A stretch of 64,000 nt of DNA from Thermobacillus xylanilyticus (GCF_907165215.1 NZ_CAJRAY010000006.1:33016-97015), one strand, 5' to 3'. Positions 45,844 through 56,309 are shown, numbered from the stretch's first letter. Numbers and translations: made by a program. The notes: generated by a model from the letters alone, not told the origin.

Positions 45844-46855
45844 TGATGTCGTCACCTCCGCCGCGCGCGATAATGATCTCGCCGGCTTCTTCCAGCCTGC
45901 GGATCGTCGCTACGATGCGCGTCTGCGCTTCTTCGACGTCACGCAGCCGGACGGGTCCCATATATTCCATTTCTTCCTTGAAGGTTTCGGCCATCCGCTT
46001 CGACATGTTGCGGAAGATGACCTCGCGGACTTCTTCGCTGGCCACCTTGAGCGCAAGCTGCAGGTCCGAGTTCTCGATGTCGCGGATGATGCGCTGGATC
46101 GAACGGTTGTCGAGGTTGACGATGTCCTCGAACACGAACATCCGTTTCTTGATCTCTTCCGCAAGCTCCGGGTCCTGGATCTCGAGCGAGTCGAGAATGG
46201 TCCGTTCCGTGCCGCGGTCTACGCCGTTCAGGATCTGCACGATCGATTCGATGCCGCCCGCCATCGTATAGTCCTGGGTAACGGTCGACGACAGCTTCTG
46301 CTCGAGAATCCGTTCGATCTGCGTGATCACTTCCGGCGATGTGCTGTCCATCAAGGCGATGCGCCTCGCCACATCGGCCTGTTTGTCCTGCGGCAGTGCC
46401 GACAGGATTGCCGCGGCCTGCTCCGGCTGCAGGTACGACAGCACCAGCGCGATGGTCTGTGAGTTCTCGTTCTGAATGAAGTTGAAAATTTGCGCCGGAT
46501 CGGCTTTCCGCGCGAAATCGAAGGGTCGGACCTGAAGCGTCGCGGTCAGCCGGTTGATGACTTCCATTGCCTTGTGTTCGCCGAGCGCTTTCTCCAGGAT
46601 CGTCTTCGCATACTGGATGCCGCCCTGCGATATGTATTCCTGGGCCATGCAGATCTGGTGAAACTCGGTCAGGATCGCCTGTTTCTCGGCGCTGTCGACC
46701 TTGCGGACATTCGCGATTTCCAGCGTCAGCTGCTCAATCTCTTCGTCACGCAAATGCTTGAAAATATGCGCCGACACCTCCGGACCGAGCGTGATCAGCA
46801 GAATGGCCGCTTTCTGTCTGCCCGTCAATGCTTGCGGTGTCGCTGCCCTTGCCAT
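45836..46855 (-). CDS. fliG: Flagellar motor switch protein FliG
   Basis: FliG transmits torque from the stators to the rotor. The 339-residue protein has the N-terminal MS-ring binding domain (LTGRQKAAILLITLGPEVSA), the middle ARM-type domain with the family EHPQ-region equivalent (NENSQTIALVLSYLQPEQAA), and the C-terminal charged torque helix (LDNRSIQRIIRDIENSDLQL, EEVREVIFRNMSKRM). ATG at 46855 has GAGGTGG upstream. It lies 10 bases after fliF. Confidence 0.97.
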   Translation of the reverse strand: MARAATPQALTGRQKAAILLITLGPEVSAHIFKHLRDEEIEQLTLEIANVRKVDSAEKQAILTEFHQICMAQEYISQGGIQYAKTILEKALGEHKAMEVINRLTATLQVRPFDFARKADPAQIFNFIQNENSQTIALVLSYLQPEQAAAILSALPQDKQADVARRIALMDSTSPEVITQIERILEQKLSSTVTQDYTMAGGIESIVQILNGVDRGTERTILDSLEIQDPELAEEIKKRMFVFEDIVNLDNRSIQRIIRDIENSDLQLALKVASEEVREVIFRNMSKRMAETFKEEMEYMGPVRLRDVEEAQTRIVATIRRLEEAGEIIIARGGGDDIIV

Positions 46856-46865
46856 CGTTCCACCT

Positions 46866-48443
46866 CTATTCATCCACTAGCCACGTGCGGAGCAGATTGA
46901 CGAAATCGTCCGGTTTGCGTTTCGCGAAATGTTCCAGTTGTCTGCGCATTTGCGTCTCGGTCGTCACCTGATCGAGATCGATCGTCGGCAGTTCCACCTT
47001 CGGCTGCTCGGCTTCAAGCGCAGCCGCTTCCTCTTCCGCCGCAATCCGGTCAAGTCTCCGCTTGCGCAGGTAGAGGAACAGCGCGACGAGCAGGATGGCA
47101 GCGAGCGCGCCCGCGATGGCGAGAATCGTCGGAAGCGTCACACCGGACGAACCGCCGGCGGTGTCCTGGACGAACGGCTGCGAGATAAGGGAAACCTTGC
47201 TCGCGACCACATCGTCGTTCGACAGGTCAAGTCCCGATTGCGCCAATTGCGTACGCACCAGCCGGGTCAGATAATCCATGACGAAGGCGCGGTTTTCTTC
47301 GGTCAGCACGCCTTCCTGGATGCCGATGCCGATCGACAGATCCTTGACGACGAACGGAGCCGACACGATCTGGTTCTGGATCCGGCTGACTTCATAGTTC
47401 GAAATGCGCGAATTCTCTTCCGAGCTGCTCGTGCTGGACCCGTCGATGGCATCATAGCCGGGAATGTCGGTTTCGCCTGTGCCGGCGACGCCTCCGGGTC
47501 CCGTCGTGCCCGTGGTCGAGCTGGAGCGGATCTCTTCGCTGATCACGACGCCGGTCGTGCTTCCTTCCTGCGGCTGAACGAGATTCTCCACCGATGTCTT
47601 CTGGTCGAAGTTGAGCGTGCTGTTCACGCTGACCGCGAGATTCTCGGCGCCCACCATCTGGCCGAGGAACTGCTGGATCTCCCGCTTCAGGTCGGACTCA
47701 TATTTGCGCTGGATCCTGAATTGCGCTTCCGCTGCCGACGAGGCGAAATTGACACCGCCTCCCGCTTTCTCGGAAGCGACGAGTTCCCCTTGCGGGCTGG
47801 AGATCGTGATGTTCTCGACGCTCAAGTTGGGAACCGCCGTTTTCACCAGGTTGTAATAGGCGTCAATCTGGTCCTGCGTGGGGCGGAATCCCCGTTTGAA
47901 CTCGATCGTGACCGATGCCGAAGCCTGATCCCTTTCATCGTTCAGGAACACGGACTCTTCCGGAAGATTGATGAGCACGTTGGAGCGCTGAACGCCTTCC
48001 ATCGAATTCAGCAGCCGCTGCACTTCCCCGTTCAGAGCGTCGCGGTAGCGAACGTTGAACTCGTTGTCGGTCATCCCGAACTGGGAACCGGAATCCCTGA
48101 ACGATTCAAAGCCGATCGAGCCGTTGCGGACGATGCCCATGGAGCCGATTTCCACTTTCACCCGCGAAGCGGCGGAAGCGGGCACCGAAATGCTCGTGCC
48201 GTCGTTGCCGAGCTTGTACGGAATTCCTTCGGCGTTCAGATGTTCCATGATGGCCGCGGCGTCCGTGGCGTCCAGGTTCTGGAACGCCAGCTCGTATTCT
48301 GTTCTGGAGAACAGGTACGTCAGAACGACAATCAGCAGGATGAGGCCGCCCGCTGTCGCAGCAAGATAGATCCGCTGCTTCTTGCCGAATTGCTGCCAAT
48401 ATTGCGCGACGCGTTCGCGGTATTGGGCAAATCTCTCGTTCAC
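46866..48443 (-). CDS. fliF: Flagellar MS-ring protein FliF
   Basis: FliF forms the membrane MS ring, the base of the flagellum. The 525-residue protein has two transmembrane segments (about 24-44 and 437-458), the periplasmic ring-building motifs (YELAFQNLDATDAAAIMEHL, GSIGFESFRDSGSQFGMT) and a C-terminal cytosolic tail that binds FliG. A Ser/Thr/Gly-rich loop at about 310-345 corresponds to the usual variable region. ATG at 48443. Confidence 0.97.
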   Translation of the reverse strand: MNERFAQYRERVAQYWQQFGKKQRIYLAATAGGLILLIVVLTYLFSRTEYELAFQNLDATDAAAIMEHLNAEGIPYKLGNDGTSISVPASAASRVKVEIGSMGIVRNGSIGFESFRDSGSQFGMTDNEFNVRYRDALNGEVQRLLNSMEGVQRSNVLINLPEESVFLNDERDQASASVTIEFKRGFRPTQDQIDAYYNLVKTAVPNLSVENITISSPQGELVASEKAGGGVNFASSAAEAQFRIQRKYESDLKREIQQFLGQMVGAENLAVSVNSTLNFDQKTSVENLVQPQEGSTTGVVISEEIRSSSTTGTTGPGGVAGTGETDIPGYDAIDGSSTSSSEENSRISNYEVSRIQNQIVSAPFVVKDLSIGIGIQEGVLTEENRAFVMDYLTRLVRTQLAQSGLDLSNDDVVASKVSLISQPFVQDTAGGSSGVTLPTILAIAGALAAILLVALFLYLRKRRLDRIAAEEEAAALEAEQPKVELPTIDLDQVTTETQMRRQLEHFAKRKPDDFVNLLRTWLVDE

Positions 48444-48486
48444 GTTTTCACCTCACCCGGTATCTGTGCTATGACGTTTGGTGCGA

Positions 48487-48789
48487 TCAGACCTGCATTC
48501 TCATAATTTCTTGATACGCTTCGATCACCTTGTTGCGTATCTGAGCGGTGAGCTGAAGACTGAGCTTGGCCTGTTCGGAGACAATCATCAGCTCCGACAC
48601 ATCCGCTTCGCCGACAATGAACCTTTCGGTCGTCTGCCGGACGGCGTTTTCCTGCTGCGCCACGCTGTCAATCGCCTGCTTCAGATAGTCGTTGAACTGC
48701 TCCATCGATTCTGCAGGCGTCTGCCTGTTCACGCCGGCAACGGTACCCAGCAGCGATCCGGCGCCGGTCAATCCCTGGATCATACGCAA
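48487..48789 (-). CDS. fliE: Flagellar hook-basal body protein FliE
   Basis: FliE connects the MS ring to the rod. The 100-residue protein has the family's C-terminal helical part: FNDYLKQAIDSVAQQENAVR, GEADVSELMIVSEQAKLSLQ and LTAQIRNKVIEAYQEIMRMQ. ATG 48789; it lies between flgC and fliF. Confidence 0.95.
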   Translation of the reverse strand: MRMIQGLTGAGSLLGTVAGVNRQTPAESMEQFNDYLKQAIDSVAQQENAVRQTTERFIVGEADVSELMIVSEQAKLSLQLTAQIRNKVIEAYQEIMRMQV

Positions 48790-48808
48790 TTAAACCTCCG
48801 TTTCAAGA

Positions 48809-49267
48809 TCAGGTCTGTCTGCCGATTTCCAGCGCTTTGGTGAACATGGCTTTCGATGCGTTGAGGGCCGTCACGTTGGCTTCATACGAACGGGTCGCGG
48901 AAATCATGTCCACCATTTCCTTCAGGATGTCGACGTTCGGCATCCGGACATACCCGTTCTCATCCGCATCGGGGTGGGCCGGATTGTACACCAGTTTGGC
49001 AGGCGTGGAATCTTCCACGATGCGCGCCACCTTGACGCCGGACGACCGGCGTTCGCCGCCGGACAATTTCGCGTTCAGCATGTTCGAGAACGAATTCCGG
49101 ACCGGTTCGAGGACGACCAACTTGCGCGCATAGGGCTCCCAACGGCCGTTCACGAACCGTCCGCGGTTTGTCTCCGCGTTCGCGATGTTGGATGAGATGA
49201 TGTCCATCCTGAGCCGCTGTGCGGTCAGCGCGGAAGCGCTGGCTTCAAAACCGTCATTCAATCTCAA
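48809..49267 (-). CDS. flgC: Flagellar basal-body rod protein FlgC
   Basis: A 152-residue proximal rod protein with the N-terminal RMDIISSNIANAETNRGRFV, the internal NPAHPDADENGYVRMPNVD and the C-terminal KEMVDMISATRSYEANVTAL signature. ATG at 49267, five bases after flgB. Confidence 0.96.
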   Translation of the reverse strand: MRLNDGFEASASALTAQRLRMDIISSNIANAETNRGRFVNGRWEPYARKLVVLEPVRNSFSNMLNAKLSGGERRSSGVKVARIVEDSTPAKLVYNPAHPDADENGYVRMPNVDILKEMVDMISATRSYEANVTALNASKAMFTKALEIGRQT

Positions 49268-49272
49268 GGCGG

Positions 49273-49680
49273 TTATCTCCCTTCAATTCCGATCCGAAGC
49301 ATCGAGATCTCGTGATTGAGCTGTTGGATCAGGGCGTTGTAGCGCAGCTGGTTCTTGGCGAGCAGCGCCATTTCGCGATCAATGTCGACATTGTTCGCGC
49401 TGTTGTGCATCGACGTGCTGTCGTCCGTCACCAGCTTCGGCTTGACAACGCTTCCCGATCCGCCGAACGGAATATGCTTCTCATGCGTCCGACGGGCGAC
49501 CAGCTTGGGCGCCTGACTGCCCAACCGGCCGGCCAGCAGCTCCTCAAACAGGACTTCAGACCGTTTGAATCCGGGGGTGTCGACATTTGCGATGTTGTCG
49601 GCGATGACCTGCTGCCGCAGTTCCGCTGCCGATATGGCCCCCTTGAGCCTGGCCATATCGGCCCCGCCCAGCACATTCAT
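49273..49680 (-). CDS. flgB: Flagellar basal-body rod protein FlgB
   Basis: A proximal rod protein and the first gene of the fla/che operon. About 135 residues, with AAELRQQVIADNIANVDTPG followed by FKRSEV, and the C-terminal NNVDIDREMALLAKNQLRYN. ATG at 49680 has AGGCGGGG upstream, and a TTG codon immediately precedes it in frame. The 49681-49873 upstream region is AT-rich compared with the rest of the window and carries the candidate promoter at 49764-49806. Confidence 0.95.
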   Translation of the reverse strand: MNVLGGADMARLKGAISAAELRQQVIADNIANVDTPGFKRSEVLFEELLAGRLGSQAPKLVARRTHEKHIPFGGSGSVVKPKLVTDDSTSMHNSANNVDIDREMALLAKNQLRYNALIQQLNHEISMLRIGIEGR

Positions 49681-49763
49681 CAATAATCCCCGCCTTTCTG
49701 CATGGTTTTTTCCGGCTAATCTTTGGTACCTAATTCAACAAATAATGGGTAATTCCTGCTTCT

Positions 49764-49806
49764 TATCGACAAATCCCTATAAAAATCAACAGTAGTCTTG
49801 TCGATA
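49764..49806 (-). promoter_or_regulatory. Candidate fla/che operon promoter bracketed by an inverted repeat
   Basis: Minus-strand TCGACA (49799-49804), 17-base spacer, TATAGG (49776-49781) forms a plausible sigma-A promoter with a start near 49769. The perfect 9-base inverted repeat TATCGACAA (49764-49772) and TTGTCGATA (49798-49806), read on the plus strand, covers the -35 element and the start site, with arm centres 34 bp apart. This is an operator-like arrangement. Confidence 0.5.
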
Positions 49807-49873
49807 TAGAAAAGATTGCGACAGCCGGCCGACATTTCTAATGATGAATTTTTTTTAATCTGGTCACAATATG

Positions 49874-49912
49874 AAAAAAGCACTATCTTCTCAGAGGAAG
49901 ATAGTGCTTTTT
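49874..49912. terminator. Bidirectional intrinsic terminator after codY
   Basis: A 13-bp perfect stem, AAGCACTATCTTC (49878-49890) with GAAGATAGTGCTT (49897-49909), and a six-base loop. T runs occur at both ends, so it works in either direction. It ends the topA-codY transcript and insulates the fla/che operon from read-through. Confidence 0.9.
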
Positions 49913-49941
49913 ATAGCCGATGCGGTTATCTTACAAATGTC

Positions 49942-50715
49942 TTACGACCTCATTTTGTCGAGTTCCTGTAGCAATTGAGGATTAAGAATCTTAATATATG
50001 TGCCTTTCATCCCAAGGGATCGCGTCTCAATAACGCCCGCACTTTCCAGCTTTCTCAGCGCATTGACGATAACCGAACGTGTAATGCCTACCCGATCTGC
50101 GACTTTGGAAGCAACCAGCAGTCCTTCCTGCCCATCCAGTTCTTCGAAAATATGTTCGACTGCTTCCAGCTCGCTGAAGGACAGGGAATTGACCGCCACC
50201 AGAACGGCCGCTCTGCTTCTCGCTTCCATTTCAATTTCCTCTGCCCGTTCGCGCAGAATCTCCATGCCGACAATTGTCGAACCGTATTCCGCCAGAATGA
50301 GATCGTCCTCTCCGAAAGGACCGGTGTCTCTGGTAAGAACAAGGGTTCCGAGCCGGTCGCCTCCGCCGATGATCGGAACGACCGTCATGATCCGGTGTTC
50401 GGACATCTCGGGAAACGTGACGGCAATGCCGGGATCGGGCTCGGTATTTGTCACCGTCTCCTGCATGTTCATGAACCGTTCGTTCGTCTCCGGCGGAAAA
50501 TGGATTTCGCCGGTTGATGATACAGCGCGTATATGATCATTTTCCCAGGGACGCGCGGCCGCGCAGCCGAGCAATTTCCCCCTTCGGCTGACGACGAATA
50601 CATGGGCTTGAATCGTCGAACCCAGCACCTCGGCCATCTCCCGAAAATTAAGCGGCTTTCCGGCTGCTCGCTGCAACAGCCGGTTCAGCGCCCTGGTCTT
50701 TGCTAACAATGTCAT
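49942..50715 (-). CDS. codY: GTP- and branched-chain amino acid-responsive transcription regulator CodY
   Basis: CodY represses many stationary-phase, transport and motility genes when branched-chain amino acids and GTP are plentiful. The 257-residue protein has the N-terminal GAF domain ([28 protein letters not shown]) and a winged helix-turn-helix ([40 protein letters not shown]). ATG at 50715 has GGGAGG upstream. It lies between hslU and the fla/che operon, and in B. subtilis CodY represses that operon; a CodY box is not obvious here. Confidence 0.98.
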   Translation of the reverse strand: MTLLAKTRALNRLLQRAAGKPLNFREMAEVLGSTIQAHVFVVSRRGKLLGCAAARPWENDHIRAVSSTGEIHFPPETNERFMNMQETVTNTEPDPGIAVTFPEMSEHRIMTVVPIIGGGDRLGTLVLTRDTGPFGEDDLILAEYGSTIVGMEILRERAEEIEMEARSRAAVLVAVNSLSFSELEAVEHIFEELDGQEGLLVASKVADRVGITRSVIVNALRKLESAGVIETRSLGMKGTYIKILNPQLLQELDKMRS

Positions 50716-50777
50716 GCCTGATCCTCCCGAGATCTCCGCAGCCGGCAGCATTCCGCCCGGGCGGCGTTGCCGGAGCA

Positions 50778-52172
50778 TTATAGAATATATTGGCTAAGAT
50801 CGCGGTTCTGCGCAATATCGCCGACTTTCTCCCGGACATATTCCGGCGTGATCGCGAAATGCTCCAGGTTGAGCTCCGGCGCCTCGAACGACAAATCTTC
50901 GAGCAGCTTCTCCAAGATCGTGTGAAGCCGCCGGGCGCCGATATTTTCGGTCCGCTGGTTCACGTCGGCCGCGATTTGCGCCAGTTCGCGGATCGCTTCT
51001 TCCGTAAATTCGATGTGAATTCCTTCCGTTTCGAGCAGCGCGGCATATTGCTTGGTCAGCGCGTTCTTCGGCTCGGTCAGGATCTTCACGAAGTCGTCCA
51101 GCGAAAGGCTGGACAGTTCCACCCGGATCGGAAATCTGCCCTGCAGCTCAGGGATGAGATCCGCCGGTTTGGCGATATGGAAAGCCCCTGCGGCGATAAA
51201 AAGCACGTGGTCGGTCTTCACCGGACCGTACTTCGTCATGACGGTCGAACCTTCGACGATCGGCAGAATGTCGCGCTGCACGCCTTCGCGGGACACGTCG
51301 GGGCCCGTACCGCGGCTGGGGCTTGCGATCTTGTCGATTTCGTCGATGAAAATGATGCCGGATTGTTCGGCTCGGCGCGTCGATTCCGCGATGACGTCGT
51401 CCATGTCGATCAGCTTGTTCGCTTCTTCCTGGATGAGCACCTTGCGCGCTTCCTTGATCGGAAGCTTGCGTTTCTTCACCCGCTTCGGCAGCAGATGGCC
51501 GAACAGTTCCTGCATGTTCATGCCGAACGTCTCCATCCCCTGCCCGGGCAGCATGTCGAGCATGTTGGGGCCCGCGTCCTCCACCTCGATCTCGACCAGT
51601 TCGTTTTCCAGCTCGCCCGCAGCCAGCCGCTCGCGCACCACCCTCCTGCGCTCGGCAATGGCCGAATCCAGCTCGGGCTCTTCCTGCGTCGTGCCTCCCT
51701 GCTGGCCGAACAACATCTCGAGCGGATTGCGGTTGCTCTTCGGTTTCTGCCCGCTCGGCACAAGCAGCTGAACGAGCCGTTCGTTCGCCTGACGCTCCGC
51801 CTTGTCCCGCACCTGTTCCGTCCGCTCGGCCTTGACCATCCGGATCGCCGTCTCCACGAGATCGCGCACCATCGACTCCACGTCGCGTCCCACGTAGCCG
51901 ACTTCCGTAAACTTCGTCGCTTCCACCTTGACGAACGGCGCGCCGACCAGCTTCGCCAGTCTCCGGGCGATCTCCGTCTTGCCGACTCCCGTCGGACCGA
52001 TCATCAGAATATTCTTCGGCACGATCTCATCCCGCAGCGACTCATCCAGTTTGCTGCGGCGGTAACGATTGCGCAGCGCAACCGCAACGGCGCGCTTGGC
52101 GGCTTTCTGCCCCACGATGTACTTGTCGAGTTCCGCGACAATCTGACGCGGTGTGAGCGCTTCGCTGCTCAT
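50778..52172 (-). CDS. hslU: ATP-dependent protease ATPase subunit HslU (ClpY)
   Basis: HslU is the AAA+ unfoldase that feeds substrates to HslV. The 464-residue protein has Walker A GPTGVGKT at 59-66, the pore-loop region [17 protein letters not shown], the inserted I domain (about 110-240), Walker [10 protein letters not shown], the sensor region, and the C-terminal QYIL tail that docks into HslV. ATG at 52172 has GGAGGG six bases upstream; an upstream in-frame extension overlaps hslV. Confidence 0.98.
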   Translation of the reverse strand: MSSEALTPRQIVAELDKYIVGQKAAKRAVAVALRNRYRRSKLDESLRDEIVPKNILMIGPTGVGKTEIARRLAKLVGAPFVKVEATKFTEVGYVGRDVESMVRDLVETAIRMVKAERTEQVRDKAERQANERLVQLLVPSGQKPKSNRNPLEMLFGQQGGTTQEEPELDSAIAERRRVVRERLAAGELENELVEIEVEDAGPNMLDMLPGQGMETFGMNMQELFGHLLPKRVKKRKLPIKEARKVLIQEEANKLIDMDDVIAESTRRAEQSGIIFIDEIDKIASPSRGTGPDVSREGVQRDILPIVEGSTVMTKYGPVKTDHVLFIAAGAFHIAKPADLIPELQGRFPIRVELSSLSLDDFVKILTEPKNALTKQYAALLETEGIHIEFTEEAIRELAQIAADVNQRTENIGARRLHTILEKLLEDLSFEAPELNLEHFAITPEYVREKVGDIAQNRDLSQYIL

Positions 52173-52212
52173 CTGGTTCCCTCCGATCGCCTGCCGCTTG
52201 ACCGGCAAGGAA

Positions 52213-52755
52213 TTAGATTTCTTCAAGGATGATCTGCCGGTTCGTATAAACGCAAATATCGGCGGCCGTCTCCAGCGCCGCCCTGGCCATCTCGCCCGCC
52301 GTAAGGCCCGGCGCATGCCGCTTCAGGGCGCGCGCAGCCGCCAGCGCGAATCCGCCGCCGGAACCGATCGCCAGAATGCCGTCGTCCGGCTCGATGATCT
52401 CGCCGCTTCCGGACAGCAAGAGCAGTCCGGAAGCATCCATGACGATCATCATCGCTTCCAGCCGCCTGAGCACCCGGTCGGACCGCCAATCCTTCGTCAT
52501 CTCGACGGCGGCGCGCTGAAGGTTGCCCTGATGTTCCTCGAGCTTGCCTTCAAACTTCTCGAACAGGGTGATCGCATCCGCCACCGCGCCGGCGAATCCG
52601 GCGACAACCTGCCCGCGGTACAGCCGACGCACCTTCTTCGCCGTATGTTTCATCACCATGTTGCTGCCGAACGTCACCTGGCCGTCGCCGGCGATGGCGC
52701 CGCGGCCTTCATGGCGCACGGCGCAGATTGTGGTGGCGTGGAACGTCGTATCCAT
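52213..52755 (-). CDS. hslV: ATP-dependent protease peptidase subunit HslV (ClpQ)
   Basis: HslV is the N-terminal nucleophile hydrolase of the HslUV complex. The 180-residue protein starts [20 protein letters not shown]; processing before Thr8 would expose a catalytic Thr. Further motifs are [38 protein letters not shown] and [15 protein letters not shown]. In B. subtilis the homologue CodW uses Ser; here Thr is the likely nucleophile. The codV/xerC gene found upstream in B. subtilis is missing. Confidence 0.97.
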   Translation of the reverse strand: MDTTFHATTICAVRHEGRGAIAGDGQVTFGSNMVMKHTAKKVRRLYRGQVVAGFAGAVADAITLFEKFEGKLEEHQGNLQRAAVEMTKDWRSDRVLRRLEAMMIVMDASGLLLLSGSGEIIEPDDGILAIGSGGGFALAAARALKRHAPGLTAGEMARAALETAADICVYTNRQIILEEI

Positions 52756-52801
52756 CGCGTCTCACTCCTTTCGCTGTCTCTTGCAGCGGATAATGCCATC
52801 G

Positions 52802-54115
52802 TCAGGCCAGCGTGCGCTTGAACGCCTCCAGCGTTTCAAGCGCGCGCCGGGCAATCGCTTCGTTCTTCTCCTTCTTCCCCCGGATGCGTTCCGCAAGCGG
52901 CGGGAACAGCCCGAAATTGGCGTTCATCGGCTGAAAATTACTGAAATCGGCGGTCGTGATGTAATGTGCCATGCTGCCGTGCGCCGTCTCCTGCGGCGGC
53001 ACGACCGGATCGAGTCCGCGCGCGAGCCGGCCCGCGTTGATGCCGGCCAGCAGCCCCGAAGCGGCGGATTCGACGTAGCCTTCAACACCGGTCATCTGAC
53101 CGGCAAACAGCAGCGTCTCCCTGCCCTTGAACTGGTACGTGGGCTTCAGCAGCTTCGGCGAGTTGATGAACGTGTTGCGGTGCATGACGCCGTAACGGAC
53201 GAATTCCGCCTGCTCGAGCCCCGGAATCATGCCGAACACCCGCTTCTGTTCGCCCCACTTGAGGTGGGTCTGGAAGCCGACAAGGTTGTACAGCGTGCCG
53301 GCCGCATTGTCCTGCCGAAGCTGCACGACGGCGTAGGGCAATTTCCCCGTTCGGGGGTCGGGAAGGCCGACCGGCTTCAGCGGTCCGAACAGCAGCGTCT
53401 GGCGGCCGCGCGCGGCCATCACTTCGATCGGCATGCAGCCTTCGAAATAGATCTCCTTCTCAAATTCCTTCAGCTCCGCCTTCTCCGCCGTCACCAGCGC
53501 GTCGTAGAAGGCGTTGAACTGCTCCTCCGTCATCGGGCAGTTCAGGTATGCGGCTTCCCCTTTGCCGTACCGGGACGCCATGTACACTTTCTCCATGTCG
53601 ATCGAGTCCCGTTCGACGATCGGGGCGGCCGCGTCGTAGAAGTAGAAGTACTCTTCGCCGAGCAGCTCCCGGATGCGCTCCGAGAGCGCCGGAGACGTGA
53701 GCGGACCGGTGGCGACGACAACGATGCCCTCAGCCGGAATCTCCGTCACCTCTTCGTTCCGCACCTCGATCAGCGGATGGTTCCGAATGCTGTCGGTCAC
53801 CGCTGCCGAGAAGCCGTCCCGGTCGACGGCCAGCGCGCCTCCCGCCGGTACGGCATGGGCGTCGGCCGAACGGAGAATGAGCGATCCGAGCCGGCGCATC
53901 TCTTCCTTCAGCACGCCGACCGCGTTTGTCAGCCCGTTCGCGCGCAGACTGTTGCTGCATACCAGCTCTGCAAATTTGTCCGTGTGATGCGCGGGCGTGC
54001 TTTTGGCCGGCCGCATCTCATAGAGGGTGACCGGCACGCCCTGGGAAGCGATCTGCCAGGCGGCTTCGCTTCCCGCAAGTCCCGCGCCGATCACGGTCAC
54101 ATGTTTGCTCCCCAC
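52802..54115 (-). CDS. trmFO: Methylenetetrahydrofolate-tRNA-(uracil-5-)-methyltransferase TrmFO
   Basis: TrmFO makes 5-methyluridine at position 54 of tRNA using methylenetetrahydrofolate and FAD. The 437-residue protein has the FAD-binding [16 protein letters not shown] near the N-terminus, [15 protein letters not shown] with its conserved Cys near 53, [17 protein letters not shown] with the second Cys near 223, and [20 protein letters not shown]. The start is GTG at 54115, about 10 bases after AGGAG. It lies between topA and hslV. Confidence 0.96.
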   Translation of the reverse strand: MGSKHVTVIGAGLAGSEAAWQIASQGVPVTLYEMRPAKSTPAHHTDKFAELVCSNSLRANGLTNAVGVLKEEMRRLGSLILRSADAHAVPAGGALAVDRDGFSAAVTDSIRNHPLIEVRNEEVTEIPAEGIVVVATGPLTSPALSERIRELLGEEYFYFYDAAAPIVERDSIDMEKVYMASRYGKGEAAYLNCPMTEEQFNAFYDALVTAEKAELKEFEKEIYFEGCMPIEVMAARGRQTLLFGPLKPVGLPDPRTGKLPYAVVQLRQDNAAGTLYNLVGFQTHLKWGEQKRVFGMIPGLEQAEFVRYGVMHRNTFINSPKLLKPTYQFKGRETLLFAGQMTGVEGYVESAASGLLAGINAGRLARGLDPVVPPQETAHGSMAHYITTADFSNFQPMNANFGLFPPLAERIRGKKEKNEAIARRALETLEAFKRTLA

Positions 54116-54153
54116 TGTCGCTATGCTCCTTTCACAGACGCCGGACAGGACAG

Positions 54154-54178
54154 CGGCATCGGGCATTGCCCGATGCCG
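54154..54178 (-). other. 12-bp perfect palindrome at the topA stop codon
   Basis: CGGCATCGGGCA, one central base, then TGCCCGATGCCG. It begins two bases after the topA stop in transcription order and is followed by CTGTCC, not a T run. It may be a processing or stability element, or a factor-dependent pause. Confidence 0.6.
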
Positions 54179-54179
54179 G

Positions 54180-56273
54180 CTAGGCTTGTTCCTGTTCTTC
54201 CGGCATCTCCTCGCTGTGGCCGCATTCCGGGCACAGCAGCTTGCCGCCGGAGCGGCTGCGTTTTTCGACCAGCCGGCTTTCGCATACGGGACACGATTTG
54301 TCCGACGGACGGTCCCACGACACGTAGTCGCAGCCGGGGTACTTGTCGCAGCCGTAGAAAATTCGGCCTTTCTTGCTTCGCCGCTCGATGATTCGGCCTT
54401 CCCCGCACTTCGGGCAGGAGACGCCGATATCTTTCAGAATCGGCTTGGTGTTCCGGCATTCCGGGAAGCCGGAGCAGGCGAGAAACTTGCCGAACCTGCC
54501 CATCTTGTAAACCATCGGCCGGCCGCATTTGTCGCAAGTCTCGTCCGATACTTCTTCCTGCAGCTCCACTTCCCGCATTTCGTCTTCGGCGATCTTCAGC
54601 CGCTTCGAGAACGGTTCGTAGAACTCGTTCAGCACCTCGACCCAGTCTTTCTTGCCTTCCTCGACATGGTCGAGATCATCTTCCATGTGGGCGGTGAACT
54701 CGACGTTCAGAATTTCGGGGAAAAACTCCTCCATCAGCTGGTTGACGAGCAGGCCGAGTTCGGTCGGAACGAATTTCTTGTCCTCGATCGCGACGTAGCC
54801 GCGCTTGTGGATCGTCTCCAGCGTCGGCGCATACGTGCTCGGCCGCCCGATGCCGAGTTCTTCAAGCGCCCGGACGAGACGGGCTTCCGTATAACGCGGC
54901 GGCGGCGACGTAAAATGCTGCTTCGGCTCAATGGCCGTGCGCTCGACGGTCATGCCTTCCCGCAGCGGCGGCAGCAGATTTTCCTCGTCGGAGGGGCCGT
55001 CGTCGCTCCCTTCCACGTACACCTTCATGAAACCCGGAAACTTGATCTTCGAACCTGTCGCCCGGAACGTCGCGCGTCCCGCCTTGATGTCGACCGTCAT
55101 CGTGTCGAGCACGGCGGAGCTCATCTGGCTGGCGGTGAATCGTTCCCAGACCAGCTTGTAGAGGCGGTACTGGTCTTTCGTCAGATAAGGCTTCACCGTT
55201 TCCGGATCGCGATGGATCGACGTCGGCCGGATCGCTTCGTGGGCATCCTGCGCGTTCGAATTTCTCTTCGCGTAGACACGGAACTGTTCCGGTGCATATT
55301 CCGCGCCGAATTTCTCCACAATGTAGGCTTTCGCTTCTTCCTGGGCGACAGGGGAAATGCGGGTCGAGTCGGTGCGCATGTACGTGATCAGACCGACCGA
55401 TCCTTCCCTGCCGATGTCGACGCCTTCGTAGAGCTGCTGGGCGATCGACATCGTCTTCGCCGCGCGGAAGCCGAGTTTGCGCGCCGCTTCCTGCTGCAGC
55501 GTGCTCGTAATGAACGGAGGCGCCGGATTGCGGAGCCGTTCGCGCTCTTTCACCTCGGAGACGACGAACGGCTGGCCTTCGATCGCGGCCAGCACCTGCT
55601 GCACTTCCTGTTCGTTCGGCAGCTCCTTCTTCTCGTTATCCAGCGCGTGGAATTTCGCTTCGAACGGCAGATTGTCCTGGACCAGCCGCGCGGTGATCGT
55701 CCAATACTCTTCCGGCACGAACGCATTGATCTCGTTCTCCCGGTCGATGATCAGCTTGACCGCGACCGACTGGACGCGCCCCGCGGACAGGCCTTTCTTC
55801 ACTTTCTTCCATAATAATGGACTGATCTTGTAGCCGACGAGCCGGTCGAGGATGCGCCGGGCCTGCTGGGCGTTGACCAGGTCCATGTTGATCGGACGCG
55901 GCGACTTGAACGCATCCTTGACCGCCTGTTTCGTGATCTCGTTGAACACGACGCGGCAGGCTTCCCCCTGGTCCAGTTCGAGATAATGGGCGAGATGCCA
56001 GGCGATCGCTTCGCCCTCGCGGTCGGGGTCCGCCGCAAGATACACTTTCTTCACTTTCTTGCTCGCGTCTTTCAGCTCTTTCAGCACGCTGCCCTTGCCG
56101 CGGATCGTGATGTATTTCGGCTGGAAGCCGTTTTCGATCTCGACGCCGGTCTGGCTTTTGGGCAGGTCGCGGATGTGGCCCATTGACGCTTTCACGATAT
56201 ATTTGCTGCCGAGATATTTGCTGATTGTCTTCGCCTTCGCCGGCGATTCGACAATGACAAGCGAATCAGCCAT
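54180..56273 (-). CDS. topA: DNA topoisomerase I
   Basis: A type IA topoisomerase that relaxes negative supercoils. The 697-residue protein has the Toprim domain ([37 protein letters not shown]), the active-site Tyr at about 298 in [15 protein letters not shown], and three C-terminal zinc ribbons: CDKCGRPM...[15 protein letters not shown]...CDKYPGC and CPVCESR...CPEC. ATG at 56273. It is followed by a perfect palindrome and trmFO, and preceded by dprA with a 36-base gap. Confidence 0.98.
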   Translation of the reverse strand: MADSLVIVESPAKAKTISKYLGSKYIVKASMGHIRDLPKSQTGVEIENGFQPKYITIRGKGSVLKELKDASKKVKKVYLAADPDREGEAIAWHLAHYLELDQGEACRVVFNEITKQAVKDAFKSPRPINMDLVNAQQARRILDRLVGYKISPLLWKKVKKGLSAGRVQSVAVKLIIDRENEINAFVPEEYWTITARLVQDNLPFEAKFHALDNEKKELPNEQEVQQVLAAIEGQPFVVSEVKERERLRNPAPPFITSTLQQEAARKLGFRAAKTMSIAQQLYEGVDIGREGSVGLITYMRTDSTRISPVAQEEAKAYIVEKFGAEYAPEQFRVYAKRNSNAQDAHEAIRPTSIHRDPETVKPYLTKDQYRLYKLVWERFTASQMSSAVLDTMTVDIKAGRATFRATGSKIKFPGFMKVYVEGSDDGPSDEENLLPPLREGMTVERTAIEPKQHFTSPPPRYTEARLVRALEELGIGRPSTYAPTLETIHKRGYVAIEDKKFVPTELGLLVNQLMEEFFPEILNVEFTAHMEDDLDHVEEGKKDWVEVLNEFYEPFSKRLKIAEDEMREVELQEEVSDETCDKCGRPMVYKMGRFGKFLACSGFPECRNTKPILKDIGVSCPKCGEGRIIERRSKKGRIFYGCDKYPGCDYVSWDRPSDKSCPVCESRLVEKRSRSGGKLLCPECGHSEEMPEEQEQA

Positions 56274-56309
56274 AGATCAGCCTCTCCTCTGCGGGTTCAG
56301 ATTCCGATC

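Noticed and set aside
49681..49870. CodY box upstream of flgB
   Set aside because: I looked for AATTTTCWGAAAATT-like sequence; the AT-rich stretches match poorly, so CodY control is not supported by a site.
50770..50800. TATAAT at the hslU stop as a codY promoter
   Set aside because: The sequence arises from the last hslU codons and stop, and no -35 element is found at a suitable distance.
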